This document shows positions 10,791-23,130 of a stretch of 64,000 nt of DNA, piece by piece. The position numbers and the translations under genes are program-made. Source of the stretch: Pogostemon cablin (lineage: Eukaryota; Streptophyta; Magnoliopsida; Lamiales; Lamiaceae); NCBI GenBank assembly GCA_023678885.1, contig CM042970.1, positions 3,946,355 through 4,010,354 on the forward strand, written 5' to 3'. The notes beneath the pieces are model-generated. The model had not been told where the DNA came from and ran no database searches. It saw nothing but the letters and a program-made list of their open reading frames with translations. The first letter of the stretch is position 1. Every line of letters starts with the position of its first letter.

Positions 10791-11903
10791 GGGATGCAGA
10801 GTCCATGAAGAAGGGAGTTAGATTTCACATCCATCCTACACCACGTCCAAGCCCTAACTCCATCTATGGAGCTGTGGAGAGAGGTTCGTCTATCGAACCA
10901 AGTGAAGATTCAAGACGGAAAGAGTCGCGATGGCGCCCACATCTAGAGTTTACTTCGCTTCTTAATTTATCTTGTAATTTTCAAGACTATGGGTAAGATC
11001 CTACCAATCACCATGAGTGTTCCTAGATCAATCATGGGCTAGAATCTCTTCGGTAGTTCTAGGATTATGAAGGTTTCATGAGTTAATTGAATTTCCATGT
11101 GTAAACTTCGTATAACACTACTTGTGGTTTATTTTATATAAGACTATGCTTTTTAAAATTCATACTCACAGTCGTTTTGTGCATCATTAACTGTTATGTG
11201 GAGTCTGAATACATATCTTGGTTATTGATTGAGTGCATTTACTGCTGAGCAGAATTACATGTTATAATTCTAAGAGAGGGGACTCCAAAGTCTTATCAAA
11301 ACTATATTATATAGATACTTGTTAATTGAATACTATTTGGGTTAATAAGTAGGATAAATAGTATAACTTCATAGTACTTATAAAGGGAGATAATATTGGG
11401 TTAAAGTACTAAGTGCACAAGAAATAATTGATACTGATAGTACCTAGAAAATGGGGTGAATTATATCTCTTGCTTCAAGGATATTCACATGTATCATACG
11501 CTTGTTTGCTTGTGTATATAGAGGAACATGCATGGTTTAGTGATGCGTTCATAAACCACAATGCTGAGTCAGACATTAATACATGAAAGGAAAATTAATG
11601 AGTAAAACTGGATGACCCGAAGAACTACCTAATTTCTCACTTGATCACAGTCGTATTATCTCTACTGCTTATTATTTTAATTATTATTTTAATTATTCGT
11701 TACTTAGTTACTTAATCTTCACAATCATATTGCTATAATAGTCTTAATAAATTAGAACTTAATTAAATTAATAATAATCCGTCCCTTGGGTTCGATAATC
11801 ACTTGGTTGCCTATCAAAACTACAATTGATATCCTTCATATTTGGGGATTAATTTTGTGTGTTGAAAAAATGCTCATCAAGTTGTCGATTTCATTAATGT
11901 ATA

Positions 11904-13051
11904 CTCCCTCCGTCCCAACATAGTTTTCACATTTCCTCATTTATCCGTCCCACCACAGTTTTCACACCCTAAAATTAAAAAAAAAAAAACTCAAGAAAAA
12001 TAATCTTCCATGACCCCTTATTTTTTAAAATGTCATTCAATCTTTACACATTTAAAACACTAATCATATACCTAAATATATTTAAATTAACATAAACACA
12101 AAAAACCATCACTGAACATTCATCCTCCAGCCCTCCTCTCTCAACTCTAACCCCTAATCTAACACACACACACACACACCCTCCCCCTCTCTCGTTCATT
12201 TAGAATTTTAAATCTCAATCCAAGTTGCATCACTGCTGAAGAACCAAGCAATTCCTACTCCAGCCCTCTTCTGTCAACTAAACCCTAATCTAACACACAC
12301 ACCGTCCTCCTCCTCTCTCTCATTCATTTAGATCTCAATCCAAGTTGAGTTGAATCTTTGTCCTCCATCGATACATCCGATCGATCTATCAGTATTCGAC
12401 ACCGAGCTCCACGTCAAAATCTCCTCCTTCGCCGCCTCGTTGACGCCACCGCTTGCAAATGCAGTGCTGCCGCTGAGAAATGGGTCTTTCTTCATGTGAG
12501 GAATGGGCATTTCTTCCGTATTGTAGTTGATCAAGTGGGAGTTGAAATCAAGATTAAGATTCGCAAACCAGTTAAGAAATTTCTCTCTCTCTAGGAAAAA
12601 GGCGCTCTCGATCTCACCCTTCTTTAAAGAACCTGAATGGATGAATGGGTTTTCTAGCTTTCTTCTAGTTTTCTCACTTGTTGGTGATGAGTATTCTTTT
12701 CTTGACCTGGTTTCTAAAATAAAAAATATCGATTTTTCATTGTAGAGTGAAAAAAGTAATTAGTGTGATTTTGTTCTTTTTCCAGCTGGTGCATATTTTA
12801 AGAATATAGCATATCTCTATATGGATTTGTGTGTCAAATTTCTTAGAGTAATTTGGGGATTGTGGTACTGGGATTGAGCCCCAGATTTTCGTCATCTTGA
12901 TTTTGGTGTTGAAATGGATTAACTTTAATGATGAATTAACCCAATTGCAATTAAGTTTACCCTTAGAATGTCAGTTTGAAAAGTCAAATAAATTGAACAG
13001 TAACATATTTTTGTAACAGCAAGTGTGAATACTCTATCGGGATGGAATGAG
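11904..13051. mobile_element. Stowaway-ended DNA element, 1.15 kb, with gene-like interior
   Basis: The left end CTCCCTCCGTCCCAACATAG and the right end ATCGGGATGGAATGAG are imperfect inverted repeats flanked by TA, the Tc1/mariner Stowaway pattern. At 1148 bp it is several times longer than the 220-250 bp Stowaway copies elsewhere in the window. The interior holds two tandem copies (about 12120-12240 and 12250-12355) of a CT-rich leader-like unit with CCAGCCCT, CCCTAATCTAACACACAC and ATCTCAATCCAAGTTG, then a GC-richer stretch (12355-12480). I do not recognise a protein. No transposase is seen. Confidence 0.7.
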
Positions 13052-13650
13052 TACTTTTTAAGAATAAAGTGTATACGTTTTATTGAACAAGTGTATAACG
13101 TTTATACATAAACAGTTTGGGTATTTGAAGACTGATTTGTCTGCAATTGATGAACAGTTTCACTATATGCATAACGAGAGTTGTGTTGGAGGAATTATTA
13201 ATTTTAAAACTTAAGTGTATAAGCTTTAATGAACACGTGTATAACATTTTATTAATAAATGTATATTTATTAAACTTTGTCTGTAAGTTTTAATAATCAA
13301 TTATACAGAGGCTTATTGAGAGAATGAGGGAAATAAGTTATGGTTGCGTTCTGCGTGGGTGGGATGACGAGAGAAACGAAGTGGGGAAGATTGAGAGAAA
13401 GAGATAAGGAAGTTGTGGTGGTGTTCTCCTGGATTGAGAAGAAAGACAACGAGGTTAAATGACCCATTTTATTTTATATACATGACCCATTTTGTAAATA
13501 TGGATCTGTTGGTTAGTGTACAATTGGGTACAGTAGATCAACTAATTTTCAAATTAAGGTAAATATAATTATATTAAAATTTATTAAAAAATTGATGATG
13601 AATCTTTTTTATTTAATATGTGTTGATTTATTTGTATATTAAGTACTGTA

Positions 13651-13821
13651 AGTCTTGTGTGAAATTGTCTCACGTGAGATCATTTTACACTTTTTAAAAT
13701 AGTTATTACATTCGCTATAAAACGTTATCACTTTCACTATAAAATGTTATCACTTTTCATTTATACTATAAATTGTTCATAAAATAATATTATCACTTTT
13801 CTGAGACCGTCTCACACAAGT
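13651..13821. mobile_element. MITE with AGTCTTGTGTGA ends
   Basis: The left end AGTCTTGTGTGAAATTGTCT pairs with the right end GAGACCGTCTCACACAAGTCT. The middle is AT-rich and repeats the word GTTATCACTTT. It has no coding capacity. Confidence 0.65.
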
Positions 13822-14598
13822 CTTTGTCTTAAGTATGTTAATTTAAAATTATATGTAAACTAATGAAATAATATTAAACAATAGTTGATTTTCATTTTTC
13901 GGTTGAGTAAGCAGTTCAACCGGTCCGACCGCAAACTGTTTAGGCAACTGGTTCGATCTTCGGTCCAATTATGAAAACACTGACTCTTGGTTGATCAAAT
14001 ATTACTTTTTATTAAAATTGTCATCACTCTTTTATTAATCTTTTTAATTGGTCATGAATAATTTAATTGGCTGGTTATCATTTTTCATTGAAAAAAATGT
14101 ATTATCATGTTTATTACAAATGTTATCACTTTTTATTTGTCATATGAATTGTTTATAAAATAACTCAATTTAACAGTTATCACTTTTTCTTTATCGGGTA
14201 TTGCTTTTATTTGAAATGTTATTACTCGAGAGCTTGGCTCGGTTCAACTCGATAAGGCTCGAGCTCGGCTCGGTTCTTGATTAATAGATTTGGATCTCTC
14301 CCTTTAATATTCTGTCAATTTTGTAAATTTCTTTTAATCTGTATCATCCAATTAACATCTACGAATCTGAATTTGTCAGATCACTAATCATGATATGAGA
14401 AAAAAGAAATACACGGAAATAAAATCATCATTCAAAATTTAATTAAATAAAAAAAATTAATAATGGGTGACATGCGAAGTTGTTGATGGTGGAGGTAACA
14501 GTTAAATAAAATTTACGTAAATTGAGAGGGTACGAGCGGGAGAGGATCCAGATCCATTCGTGAATACTCGAGCTCGAGTTTAAGCTCGCAACACAGTG

Positions 14599-16863
14599 AT
14601 AAGAAGTTAAAATCCACATAGGATTAGAGCCAAAAACCCACCAGAAGAACTTATTTCATCGCACCATTAACTGAAAGCGAGAGGCCCTTTTGTACCGAAT
14701 AGAGAGAGGAGGCTAGTAAGAATCAAGGTTCCAATAGGGGTAAGGGAAAGGGAATCGGACCATACTTAATAAAAGCGGTCCAAACTCAATGAGAAAGAAG
14801 ATTAGCAATTGGGCCACATAATAGAGCCTAAAGGGTCCAACAATTCACCACCTTGGCCCAAATCATCACTGTGTTCATCTAGTGCAGGGATTCATCATCG
14901 CACATTTCTGAACAAACCTACACATTTACAAAATACAAAGTTTAGTGCATAATCCGTTTTGCCAGACACAAAGTAAGGCAAATAGTGACACAAAGTCACG
15001 GGAAGGGAAATGTCACAAAGGCAAATGACACGGAGTCATAGATTCACAATATCACAGAAATATAATGAGCTAAGCACAAAGCTCATATGTGATCACAGAG
15101 ATTATGAACACGAAGTTCAAAAGGTAATCACCAAAATTAAAACATAAAGAAAACATAAGTCACGCGCGCAGACCAAACATACAGAAAATAAACTATAGCA
15201 ATTAAATATCACGAAGACAACCCACAAAGAGGCACACACAGATAAAACATAATCTAACAAAAGCTACAAAAGTTTAGATTCATGTAACATGCTCCACCTC
15301 ACTAAGAGACACAAATGAACATATAATATACACATAAGCACAAACAATACCAACAAATAGTAAACAATAATATTGCTCCACCTCACTAGGAGTTAGATTC
15401 ATGACAGTTATAACATCTCATATTCTTACATTTGTTCTTAGAGTTAACCTTCAGATGCATAACACTCAGAGTGAGTTTCATTCTGATTTAAAGAATGCTC
15501 TTTACTCTTAAGACCATTAATCACAACATCCAAAGTAATATAATTTCTACCATTAACTATTTAACATCATTATAATATTCAGGAATAGCATTCAAGAGCA
15601 TAGCATTCAAGAGCGCAATTGTAGAATATTCATCAATATGCTTGTCACATGTTTATTTAATATCTAGAATAAGCTTAGTAAACACGTTAAGATTCTCTTC
15701 AATATTTTTGTATAGATCCAATTTAAAACGAAAGAAATTTTCAAGTAAAAATAATTTACTGGGCAAGGAAGTTTCAGTGTATAACTTTACCCAATTTATC
15801 TCTTACTCTTTAGCAGAATTATACACACCAACCTTCCTCAACACGGAGTCAGATAAACTCAAGATAATAGTAGACAAAAAGTTCATTCATTTCAGTCTTT
15901 TTAGACTCAGTAATATCCTTCTCATAAGAATGATCTACACATTTAAATAACCAGATAATGTAACAATTTATTTTTTATTTCCAGATTCTGAAGTCACATT
16001 TTTCATTAAATGGGGCTTGTCCAGGAGAAGCCATAGGTATTCAAAGCTACGTACGTAAGGAAAGAAACAAAGAAAAAAACAATCTGCCACATATTGAGGA
16101 TATCCCAGTCCACAAGACGATTTATCGAATTCGCAGAGGGTCAATCAGGGCCTGAAGATTACTCTAATCACACACAAAGCGAATAAAAGAGCAAATAAAG
16201 GGAGAAAAATCATATTTGCAGTAGCGGAAGAAATGCCTAGAAATGAGATTCACAAAAGCAACTAATCAAATAATCACAAAGAGGACCATCCTCCTCAAGC
16301 ATCACAGATCGACTAACAGCACAGAATCTCAACCCTACCCTATAGTCACAATTTGATGCTTTATATGAGGGTAACAAGCCAATTTACCAGAGCGCTTGAG
16401 CGAAGGCTCAGAATGGCTAAGAACAGATATTACGAGCCATCCAATTCCCGTTAAACACTTTAACGGGGTGGATTCCAGGAGCCCGATTCATGGATCTCTC
16501 GGTTTGAGAAATCAGGATAGAATGAAATCAAAAGTTCAAGTCAGAACCAGATCTAACAAGCTTTGAGAAGACAGATTCCACAAATGGAAGATCTTGTCAC
16601 ACAAACACTCTTACAACCTCTTTATTTTTTTTGTCACACTGGTAACTAAAGGCGAGAGGCCCATTTATACCGAATTCTTTATTTCGTCACACTAACGAGA
16701 GACCCTTTTATACCGAATAGAGAAGGAGGAGGCTAGTAAGAATTAGGGTTCCAATAGGGCGTAAAGGAAAGAGAGTCTGACCATGCTTAATTAAAAGCGG
16801 TCCAAACTCGATGAGAAAGAAGACTGACGATGGACCATACAATAGAGCCAAAAGGGTCCAACA
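14599..16863 (-). mobile_element. Gag-only Ty1/copia remnant
   Basis: Similar sequences at about 14650-14842 and 16640-16863 are LTR remnants; both end GGGTCCAACA, so on the - strand the LTR starts TGTTGGACCC. Just inside the left copy, on the - strand, CCAAGGTGGTGAAT has the position of the copia polypurine tract. The interior holds gag only, then about 550 bp of AT-rich sequence; protease, integrase and RT are gone. The right LTR copy has an internal partial duplication of the GAGAGGCCC segment. The outer left boundary is uncertain. Confidence 0.7.
15400..16034 (-). pseudogene. Ty1/copia gag (UBN2-type), broken
   Basis: On the - strand the frame opens MASPGQAPFNEKCDFRIWK at about 16034, the usual copia gag start. 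After a frameshift it reads LKWMNFLSTIILSLSDSVLR, then KLYTETSLPSKLFLLENFF, NIEENLNVFTKLILDI, HIDEYSTIALLNAM and YITLDVVINGLKSKE. These are the ordered motifs of the UBN2 gag domain. Several stops and at least two frameshifts are present. No zinc knuckle remains in frame. Confidence 0.8.
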
Positions 16864-17067
16864 TCGTCTTATGCTCATTTCATTAACTAGCTGAGCTTGG
16901 CTCAATAAGGCTCGATTATTTTAATAAGTATAATTATTATATTATTAATAATAATAATATTATGAATAAATATTATTTAATTATAATTTTATATTATAAT
17001 ATAATAATAATTAAATTAAATAATAAATATAGAATATATTAATTTAAAATCGGCTCGATAAGGCTCG
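16864..17067. repeat. GGCTCGATAAGGCTCGAT repeat, left copy
   Basis: The sequence runs from CTTATGCTCATTTCATTAAC through GGCTCAATAAGGCTCGATT, an almost pure A/T block of about 140 bp, to CGGCTCGATAAGGCTCGAT. The same order recurs at 18846-19045. The solo LTR at 17073 is inserted at its right end. Confidence 0.7.
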
Positions 17068-17072
17068 ATTAA

Positions 17073-18699
17073 TGAAGAGAGTGAAAATTCATGTATTTTT
17101 GGGTCCGAGTTGATACCTCTTGAGTGTGATAATAGCTATTATTTGCACACATCTTAATACTTTGAATGATTATTGACTAAAAGGTGCTTGAGAGATATTT
17201 TTGTATTTTGATAGAAAAAAGGATAAAAAAAATGCAAAGTTAGAATGAAGGGTGAACTTGTGCAACATGCAAGAAAACAGAGGATCACTTTGAGTAATTT
17301 TTATATATTTTTGTGGGAGTTCAAACTAGTTGTGTGATAGATGGTTGGAAAGATACAGAAGATAAGGTCATGCGAGCACAAGAATCGTATAAATCGGAGT
17401 TCAAATGAAGAAGTTGTGCTTAAAATCGTGAGGTCGCGCAGTTACCGGAGAGAATCCAAAAATTCACGAAAATTACCCTATTTTCCTTATTTTCTTGGTG
17501 GCCTAGTTATTTTTTAATCTCACATCCCTCCTTAATTTCCATAATTATATTTTTCTTAATTTTTCAAAGATCTCATATCTCCTACTCCTTATCTTATTCT
17601 ATTCTCACACTTATATATACTTCATTCTCATCACCACATAAAGGTGTGGAGAAACCGCCTAATCCACCACCACCACATCACCTAGGGTTTTAAATCCTAA
17701 TCCACCATATCCGCCTTTCATCTTCTACCCATCATTCGCCATCCACCATTTGAAGAGGATTCAAGAGAGTATCTATCCGTCTTTCTTTACTTTATTCTTT
17801 CTAGTTTTTAGACTCATGAGTAAGTCTTCTTCCATAGACATAGTTGTTGCTTGTAACACCATGGACTAAGTATTTTGTTGGTAATGTTAGGATTTTAGAC
17901 AGTTTTGACTATGTGATTTGATTATCCTAAATTTGAATTTCTTATACTGAGGTTATTTATTTCCTTATTGAAGAAGATATTTTGAGACTTCTAATTATTG
18001 TGTTATGAGTTTTGATTCCTTTGATTATTTATGACGGTATCACTAGTTGAATAGTTAATATGATTCTCTTTTTCTGCATAATAATTGTTATTTCGCAATC
18101 TTAGGGGATTGACCTATAATTCCTAAGACAGCTAGACAATCAATCTGGAATATTAATTACTTGGTAAAACATTATTATTAGGTAATTGGTAAGGAGACGA
18201 AAGGGTTAATAATTAGTACTTAGAAAGGGAAGTCTAGTGCTCTAACCTTTAATGGAATTTAGCATGAAGTACCTATAGAGGGAGTGAAAGTTAATTTCTA
18301 ATTGGTCCTAGGATTTGCAGTTCATTATAAGTGTTAGATCTTACCCGATCTAGGTGGTCTAACTAGGCTTAGCGTTCCTCCTATAAATGTCTACAAGTAA
18401 TTAATTTGAGTTTAGAATAATCTGTCACATTATTAAACTGGATTGTCTTTAGCATTATCAGTCTGTTTTCTTGGAATACTTGATTGCTTTCTCGCTATCG
18501 TAATTTATTTTATTTTATTAATTATTAATTAATTTTCATAAATTGAGTTTGTCTTAAATATAAATCGTCATATTAGATTTATTTGTCACTCTGACACTAT
18601 CCCGTGAGTTCGATAATTTAATTTGGTCACACGCGCACCACAATTGATCTCTAATACTTGAGAGTGAGATTCATATTTTCCTAAAGAAAATAGTGAACA
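17073..18699 (+). mobile_element. Solo LTR of an Athila-like element
   Basis: The 1627 bp unit begins TG at 17073 and ends CA at 18699, flanked by ATTAA (17068-17072) and ATAAA (18700-18704), a one-mismatch 5-bp target duplication. Without it, the flanks join into the GGCTCGATAAACTTGACTCG seen uninterrupted near 19040. A TATATATA box lies at 17612. The end region shares GTTCGATAAT and CACAATTGAT words with the 3' LTR at 10231-11879. No internal region is present, as expected after LTR-LTR recombination. Confidence 0.75.
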
Positions 18700-19215
18700 A
18701 TAAACTTGACTCGTATTGCTTAATGAGTTCAACCGAGCTCGAACTCGATTCGAAAATTACTCGAGCGAGCTCAAGCTCATTCTTAAACTCATTTTTTCGT
18801 CGAATTGAGCTTGAACTCGACTCAATAATTAATTGATTCGAGCTTGCCTTATGCTCCTTTCATTAACGAGCAGAGCCAAGCTTGGCTCGATAAGACTCGA
18901 TTATTTTAATAATTATTATAATTAATAATAATATTATTATTAATAATAAATATGATTTAATTATAATTTTATATAATATAATAATTATAAATTAAATAAA
19001 AAATATAGAATATATTAATTAAAAATTGGCTCGATAAGGCTCGATAAACTTGACTCGTTTTGCTTAATGAGTTCAATTGAGCTCGAACTCGACTTGACTT
19101 GAAAATTACTCGAGCGAGCTCAAATTTACTTTTAAACTCATTTTTTTATCAAGTCGAGTTCAAGATCGACTCGATAATTAATTTATTCGAGTTCGAGCAT
19201 ACACTACTCGGACTC
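18700..19215. repeat. CTCGAGCGAGCTC-rich repeat, two tandem units
   Basis: Unit A (AACTTGACTCG, TGCTTAATGAGTTCAA, GAGCTCGAACTCG, TTACTCGAGCGAGCTC) occurs at about 18703-18845 and 19046-19215, separated by a second copy of the GGCTCGATAAG AT-rich unit. It is rich in self-complementary GAGCTC and CTCGAG words. Related fragments lie at 14222-14280 and 14560-14595. It may be a hAT-type or unclassified non-autonomous element. Confidence 0.6.
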
Positions 19216-19900
19216 GTTCAACTTGAACAACAACTTTAATTTGTGATTAGTAAATTAAAAAAATTAAAGAGTACCTATATTTCAATTTGGGGGTAAACCG
19301 TACTACATTTGCCACTATTGTGGTGTCCTGTAAGACCAAAACTATATTCAGCTCATGGTTCGGTGTGATCTAGTTCTGGTCATTAGGAGTGATCACAATG
19401 TGGTTTTGTCGATTTTTGGATAAAATTTAAATTTTCTTGTTATAAGCAGTTCGATTTTATAGTTAATTTTTAACCACAGTTTTTGAACTATAATTCATCA
19501 TGTAATTTTTTTTTGATTTGACGGTCAATTTTGGTGGTTTAGTGGTTTTTCTAATAAGTAACATATAAAAATACAAATAACATAAAAACTATAAATAAAT
19601 GTTATTTTACAAGCTCATAATGACAATGACATCATATATTATTCTAGATTAATATAAGATAACAATAATAATTTCTAAATAGATAATAATTTGTTTGCTA
19701 TTTTAAACTATCTCATTCTAATCATAAATTAAAAACCACTACATATTTGGAAAATGGATTATCATGCATGTCTTTTAAAACCATCACCATTTGCTAAAAA
19801 AAACTGAAAATTATAAAATTTGACAAATAACATATGTTTAAAGAGTGTAACAAGTTGAGATTCCAACATTTAAATAAATTTAAATCACATACATATAATA
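19216..19900. other. Intergenic, no gene seen
   Basis: AT-rich sequence with no coding region that I can support and no clear terminal repeats. Confidence 0.6.
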
Positions 19901-21266
19901 CTCTCTCCGTCTTCGCGTTAAGGTTTACGTTTTCCATTTTAATTTGTCTCAAGTTAAGGTTTTCATTTCATTTTTGTCATGTGGGACCCACACAAAATAA
20001 TTTTTATTTCACATAGGACCCACACACAACACTATTACAACTACTCACTATACATCTTAGAGTTCGTTTACTTTTAGGGGAAAGGATACCCCACAAGGGT
20101 TTAATTTAACCCTTACCCTAAGGTTAACCCACCCTATCATTTTCCTTAGTCAATGTTTACTTTCAACGTTAACCCACAAGGGTTTAATATGAAGTTTACA
20201 AAATTACCCTTAATTTAATGTATAGTACATCATCTCTTTCATTATTTCTATCTCTCCCTACTGTTGATTTAAGCAGGATATCATCTCTCTCATACCTTCT
20301 TTCTCTCTCTCTTGCAAATCATCTTATCTCTCTAATGACATCATTTTACAAAATTACCATTATCTCTTCTTAAGGACATTACAATATTTTTTGTGAAAAA
20401 TTATCCTCCACCACGCGGGAGATTAAGCGCATTGGCTACTTCACCCAAAGACTCAAGAAATTTGATTCCAATTTAGAAGTCAGCAACCCAAAAATTAGTC
20501 TATTGGATTTTAAAATGAAATTTAGATCTCTACATTAATTTTTCCTCATTTTTCATCTCTTCCTTCTACATCTTCACTTCATAAAATCTTCCCCCAAATA
20601 TTGAATCAAGTGATGTAGGGGTGTCCACTGCCGGAGATCGATCTTCTCATTTTTGAAGAGAGTTTTTTTCAAAAAAGAAAATTCTATTATCCAAAATAAA
20701 GCTACTGACGGATCTGTTCAACACCATCACCCCTTACTGGAAATACCGATCTCCTCACCTGAAAATATTGTTCGTTAATTGCAACCATCCTCCACTGTCG
20801 AAATAAAATCTGACAAAAATCGCGACATCGTCAGATCTGACGCGCTACCGCTGCGCCGCTGGATCCGATTGGTCATACACTCTCCCCGCTGCCAAGCATC
20901 GGCTAACGCTGCCGGAATCACTCGTCGTCGACATGGCAAGCCCCAGATGACAAAAGGGACATTGAGGACATTTGAGAAATTTTGCCTCTTAACCCGAGGG
21001 TGAAGAATTATCCGACTAAACATAAGGGGTTAATAAACCCTTCACTAACCCTGCCACGTCGGTTTTAACCCCGGGCAGGTAAGATGCCCGGATGTTAACC
21101 TTCACTTTAAGTTGAAAAGTAAACGACATGTTTCATGGGTTTCATATGGTTATCCTCCACTAACCCGTAAAGTAAATGCTCCTTTAACTCACTATCTATT
21201 AAAATATTATATCTTTTAATCTTCTTGCAAGAAGTAAACGTGAAAGTTAATGTGGGACAAAGGGAT
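19901..21266. mobile_element. Stowaway-type MITE split by a second element
   Basis: The ends CTCTCTCCGTCTTCGCGTTA (left) and TTAATGTGGGACAAAGGGAT (right) are inverted and flanked by TA. Subtracting the insert at 20060-21181 leaves about 245 bp. That remainder matches the uninterrupted family member at 38155-38391 (shared GTTAAG.TTT, ACCCACACA, CACTA.TACAACTAC words), so the MITE is the older element. Confidence 0.75.
20060..21181. mobile_element. Tourist/PIF-Harbinger-like element with gene-like interior
   Basis: The left end GAGTTCGTTTACTTTTAGGGG and, inverted, the right end GAGCATTTACTTTACGGG are imperfect inverted repeats; subterminal copies of AACCCACAAGGGTTTAA and TTAACCCTTCACTAACCC are also inverted. 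TTA lies at the left junction, compatible with a 3-bp Harbinger target duplication, but the right copy is displaced by two bases, so the family call is tentative. The interior (about 20630-20950) is GC-rich and gene-like. No transposase is present. Confidence 0.55.
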
Positions 21267-21389
21267 TATATGTTGTCATTGAGTGGTTTTAAAAATTTTA
21301 TACTCACTCCTACTAGTCCCGAAGTGTTGGCCACCAATAAAAGAAGCAATTGTCCACAGAGCCCAATCAGATTTAACAAATTACTTTTG

Positions 21390-21651
21390 AGACACTCTCT
21401 TGTGAGATGAGTTTTTTATGAGATAGTTGTGAGATGAGTCGACCCATTACTAAATATGCTTATTTGTAGTTAAAGTATGTCAATAATGGATTATATTATA
21501 ACACTTTAAAATCATACTTTAATTCATCATTTATTATACTTTAGAAAACATACTTTAACAACCATTAAGCATACTTTATCTATATATTAGATATACTTTA
21601 ACAAGTCTCACACACCGTCTCAAATATATAATGTCTCACAAGAGAGTTTGT
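21390..21651. mobile_element. MITE with GAGACACTCTCTTGTGAGA ends
   Basis: The left end GACACTCTCTTGTGAGATGA and right end GTCTCACAAGAGAGTTTGTC are inverted. The body repeats ACTTTAA and AGTATG words. A second member lies at 58195-58460. Confidence 0.65.
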
Positions 21652-21905
21652 CATTACTTTTTTAACCTAATTTTAAGTTTATATATTTTTATGCCCGAAA
21701 TAACGAAAATACCCTTTACTCAGATACGTTCGAATAAAGAGTATTTTGGTCAATTTGGACATAAAAAGAGAGTGTTATATTCAGTGTAGTAAAGAAAATG
21801 TGTATTTTATTTATGTCACAGTATTTTTTTTCTCTAATATTCCCAATAAAATTGGTTAGAGAATGAGGTCAAACGGCTCAAACCTAGTTGGTTCAACACA
21901 ATCAC

Positions 21906-22637
21906 TAGGGGTGAGCATAATTTTTTCAAAACCTCTCAAACCGTCCGAACCGTACCGAATTACACCGCCACTAACGATATAATTACATAAACTGCAGTTT
22001 ATTTTTATTTGAGAAAACCGCACCGCCATAACGGTGCAATTTTGATTTTTTCCTAAAATTGCACCGCACCGCACCGCTTACATATATTATGTACATGTAT
22101 ATTATATGTATGAGATTTAAACTAATTTAAATGTTAGAATCTCAACTTATTATATACTTGTAAACCTTTGCTATTGTTAAAATTTATGATCGTTAAATTT
22201 TCTAACAAATGATGATAACTTTAAAAAAACATTCATGATACTTTATTATTTAAACTCTGTAGAGACATTTAAATTAATGATTAGAATATGATATAATAAA
22301 TTTAAAATAAAAAATGAGTTCTTAATATCAAGAAATTGATAATTTAGACTAATTTAGAATTATAACATTATAATTGTTATCATGGGTTACTAAAGTACAT
22401 TTATGGAAACATGTATATTTATCTATATTTAAGTTTCATATTATTTATATAGTTGTATGCAATCTTATTATTAAAACCGTTAAACAGTCAAAACTGACCG
22501 TCAAACCGTAAAAAACCGATAGATGAATTATAGTTGAAAAATCGCGTTTTTAAAGTAAACGTAAAATCGAACCGCCCATAGCAAGACAATTTAAATTTTA
22601 TCGAAAAATCGTCCAAACCGCACCGTGATCACCCCGG
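21906..22637. mobile_element. hAT-like non-autonomous element
   Basis: The left end TAGGGGTGAGCA and right end TGATCACCCC are near-inverted, as in many short plant hAT elements. Inside both ends lie repeated ACCGCACCG words and their complements, giving subterminal repeats typical of hAT transposase binding. The body is AT-rich and non-coding. The exact target duplication is unclear. Confidence 0.5.
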
Positions 22638-23130
22638 TACAGTGTAGTTTCTTTAATTTTGCATTCTACAGTTTTGTCAAGTCCAAAGTCATCGTAGGAA
22701 ACACATTTCAATGGAATCTTCATGTTTAGTAATTTGTAAGAACAAAACTAGCAACTATTAACTAATTTTACTAACTTATTGATTGATTAGCTTGATTGTT
22801 CCCCCCTTAAGCTCTTCCGCCTTCCCTAAATTCTCCCCCCAATCTCTCTCATCGCCTGCGTTTAAATTAAATCCTCTCCGTTCTTTCAATATCAATATCT
22901 CCATATATATGTATTCAATCCGAATCGTATTCTACGTTTTTGGTGTGTTGTCGATTGTGTCCATTTGAGTGCTATTGGATTTCACCACAAATGCGTTACA
23001 GATCCCTTCTTTTTATTCTGCCCCTTCACCCCTTTTTGAGCCCTTGTAGATCCGTTCACAATTCTCTCTAAACCCACCGCAAAAATCTGTTTTCAGACTT
23101 TAGATTTTGTAAATTATTTATGGATTTTTT

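Larger units (their letters stand above)
1..11879 (+). mobile_element. Athila-like Ty3/gypsy LTR retrotransposon, 5' end outside the window
   Basis: The order gag, retropepsin, reverse transcriptase, RNase H, integrase, then a third ORF and a long untranslated tail before a 1.65 kb 3' LTR is the layout of the Athila lineage of plant Ty3/gypsy elements. A polypurine tract ending in GGGGG lies directly before the LTR, which begins TG and ends CA. Stop codons and frameshifts interrupt gag, pol and the third ORF, so the copy is dead as an autonomous element. The 5' LTR, primer-binding site and gag start are off the left edge. Lineage assignment rests on domain order and remembered protein similarity. 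Confidence 0.93.
10231..11879 (+). mobile_element. 3' LTR of the Athila-like element
   Basis: It starts TGTTGAGAGTG after the polypurine tract and ends GCTCATCA, 1649 bp. It carries a motif array (10437-10682), a TATA box at 10783 and, near the end, the GGGTTCGATAATCACTTGG phrase that also occurs near the end of the solo LTR at 17073-18699. The 5' partner is outside the window, so LTR divergence cannot be used for dating. Confidence 0.88.

Noticed and set aside
10333..10996. Overlapping ORFs in several frames in the LTR
   Set aside because: They cross the motif array and the TATA box of an LTR and show only the repeated motif translated (SNKM, VRPQRLVRP).
20775..21023. ORFs on both strands in the GC-rich interior of the Tourist-like element
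   Set aside because: They overlap each other, lack family similarity and probably reflect base composition of captured DNA.
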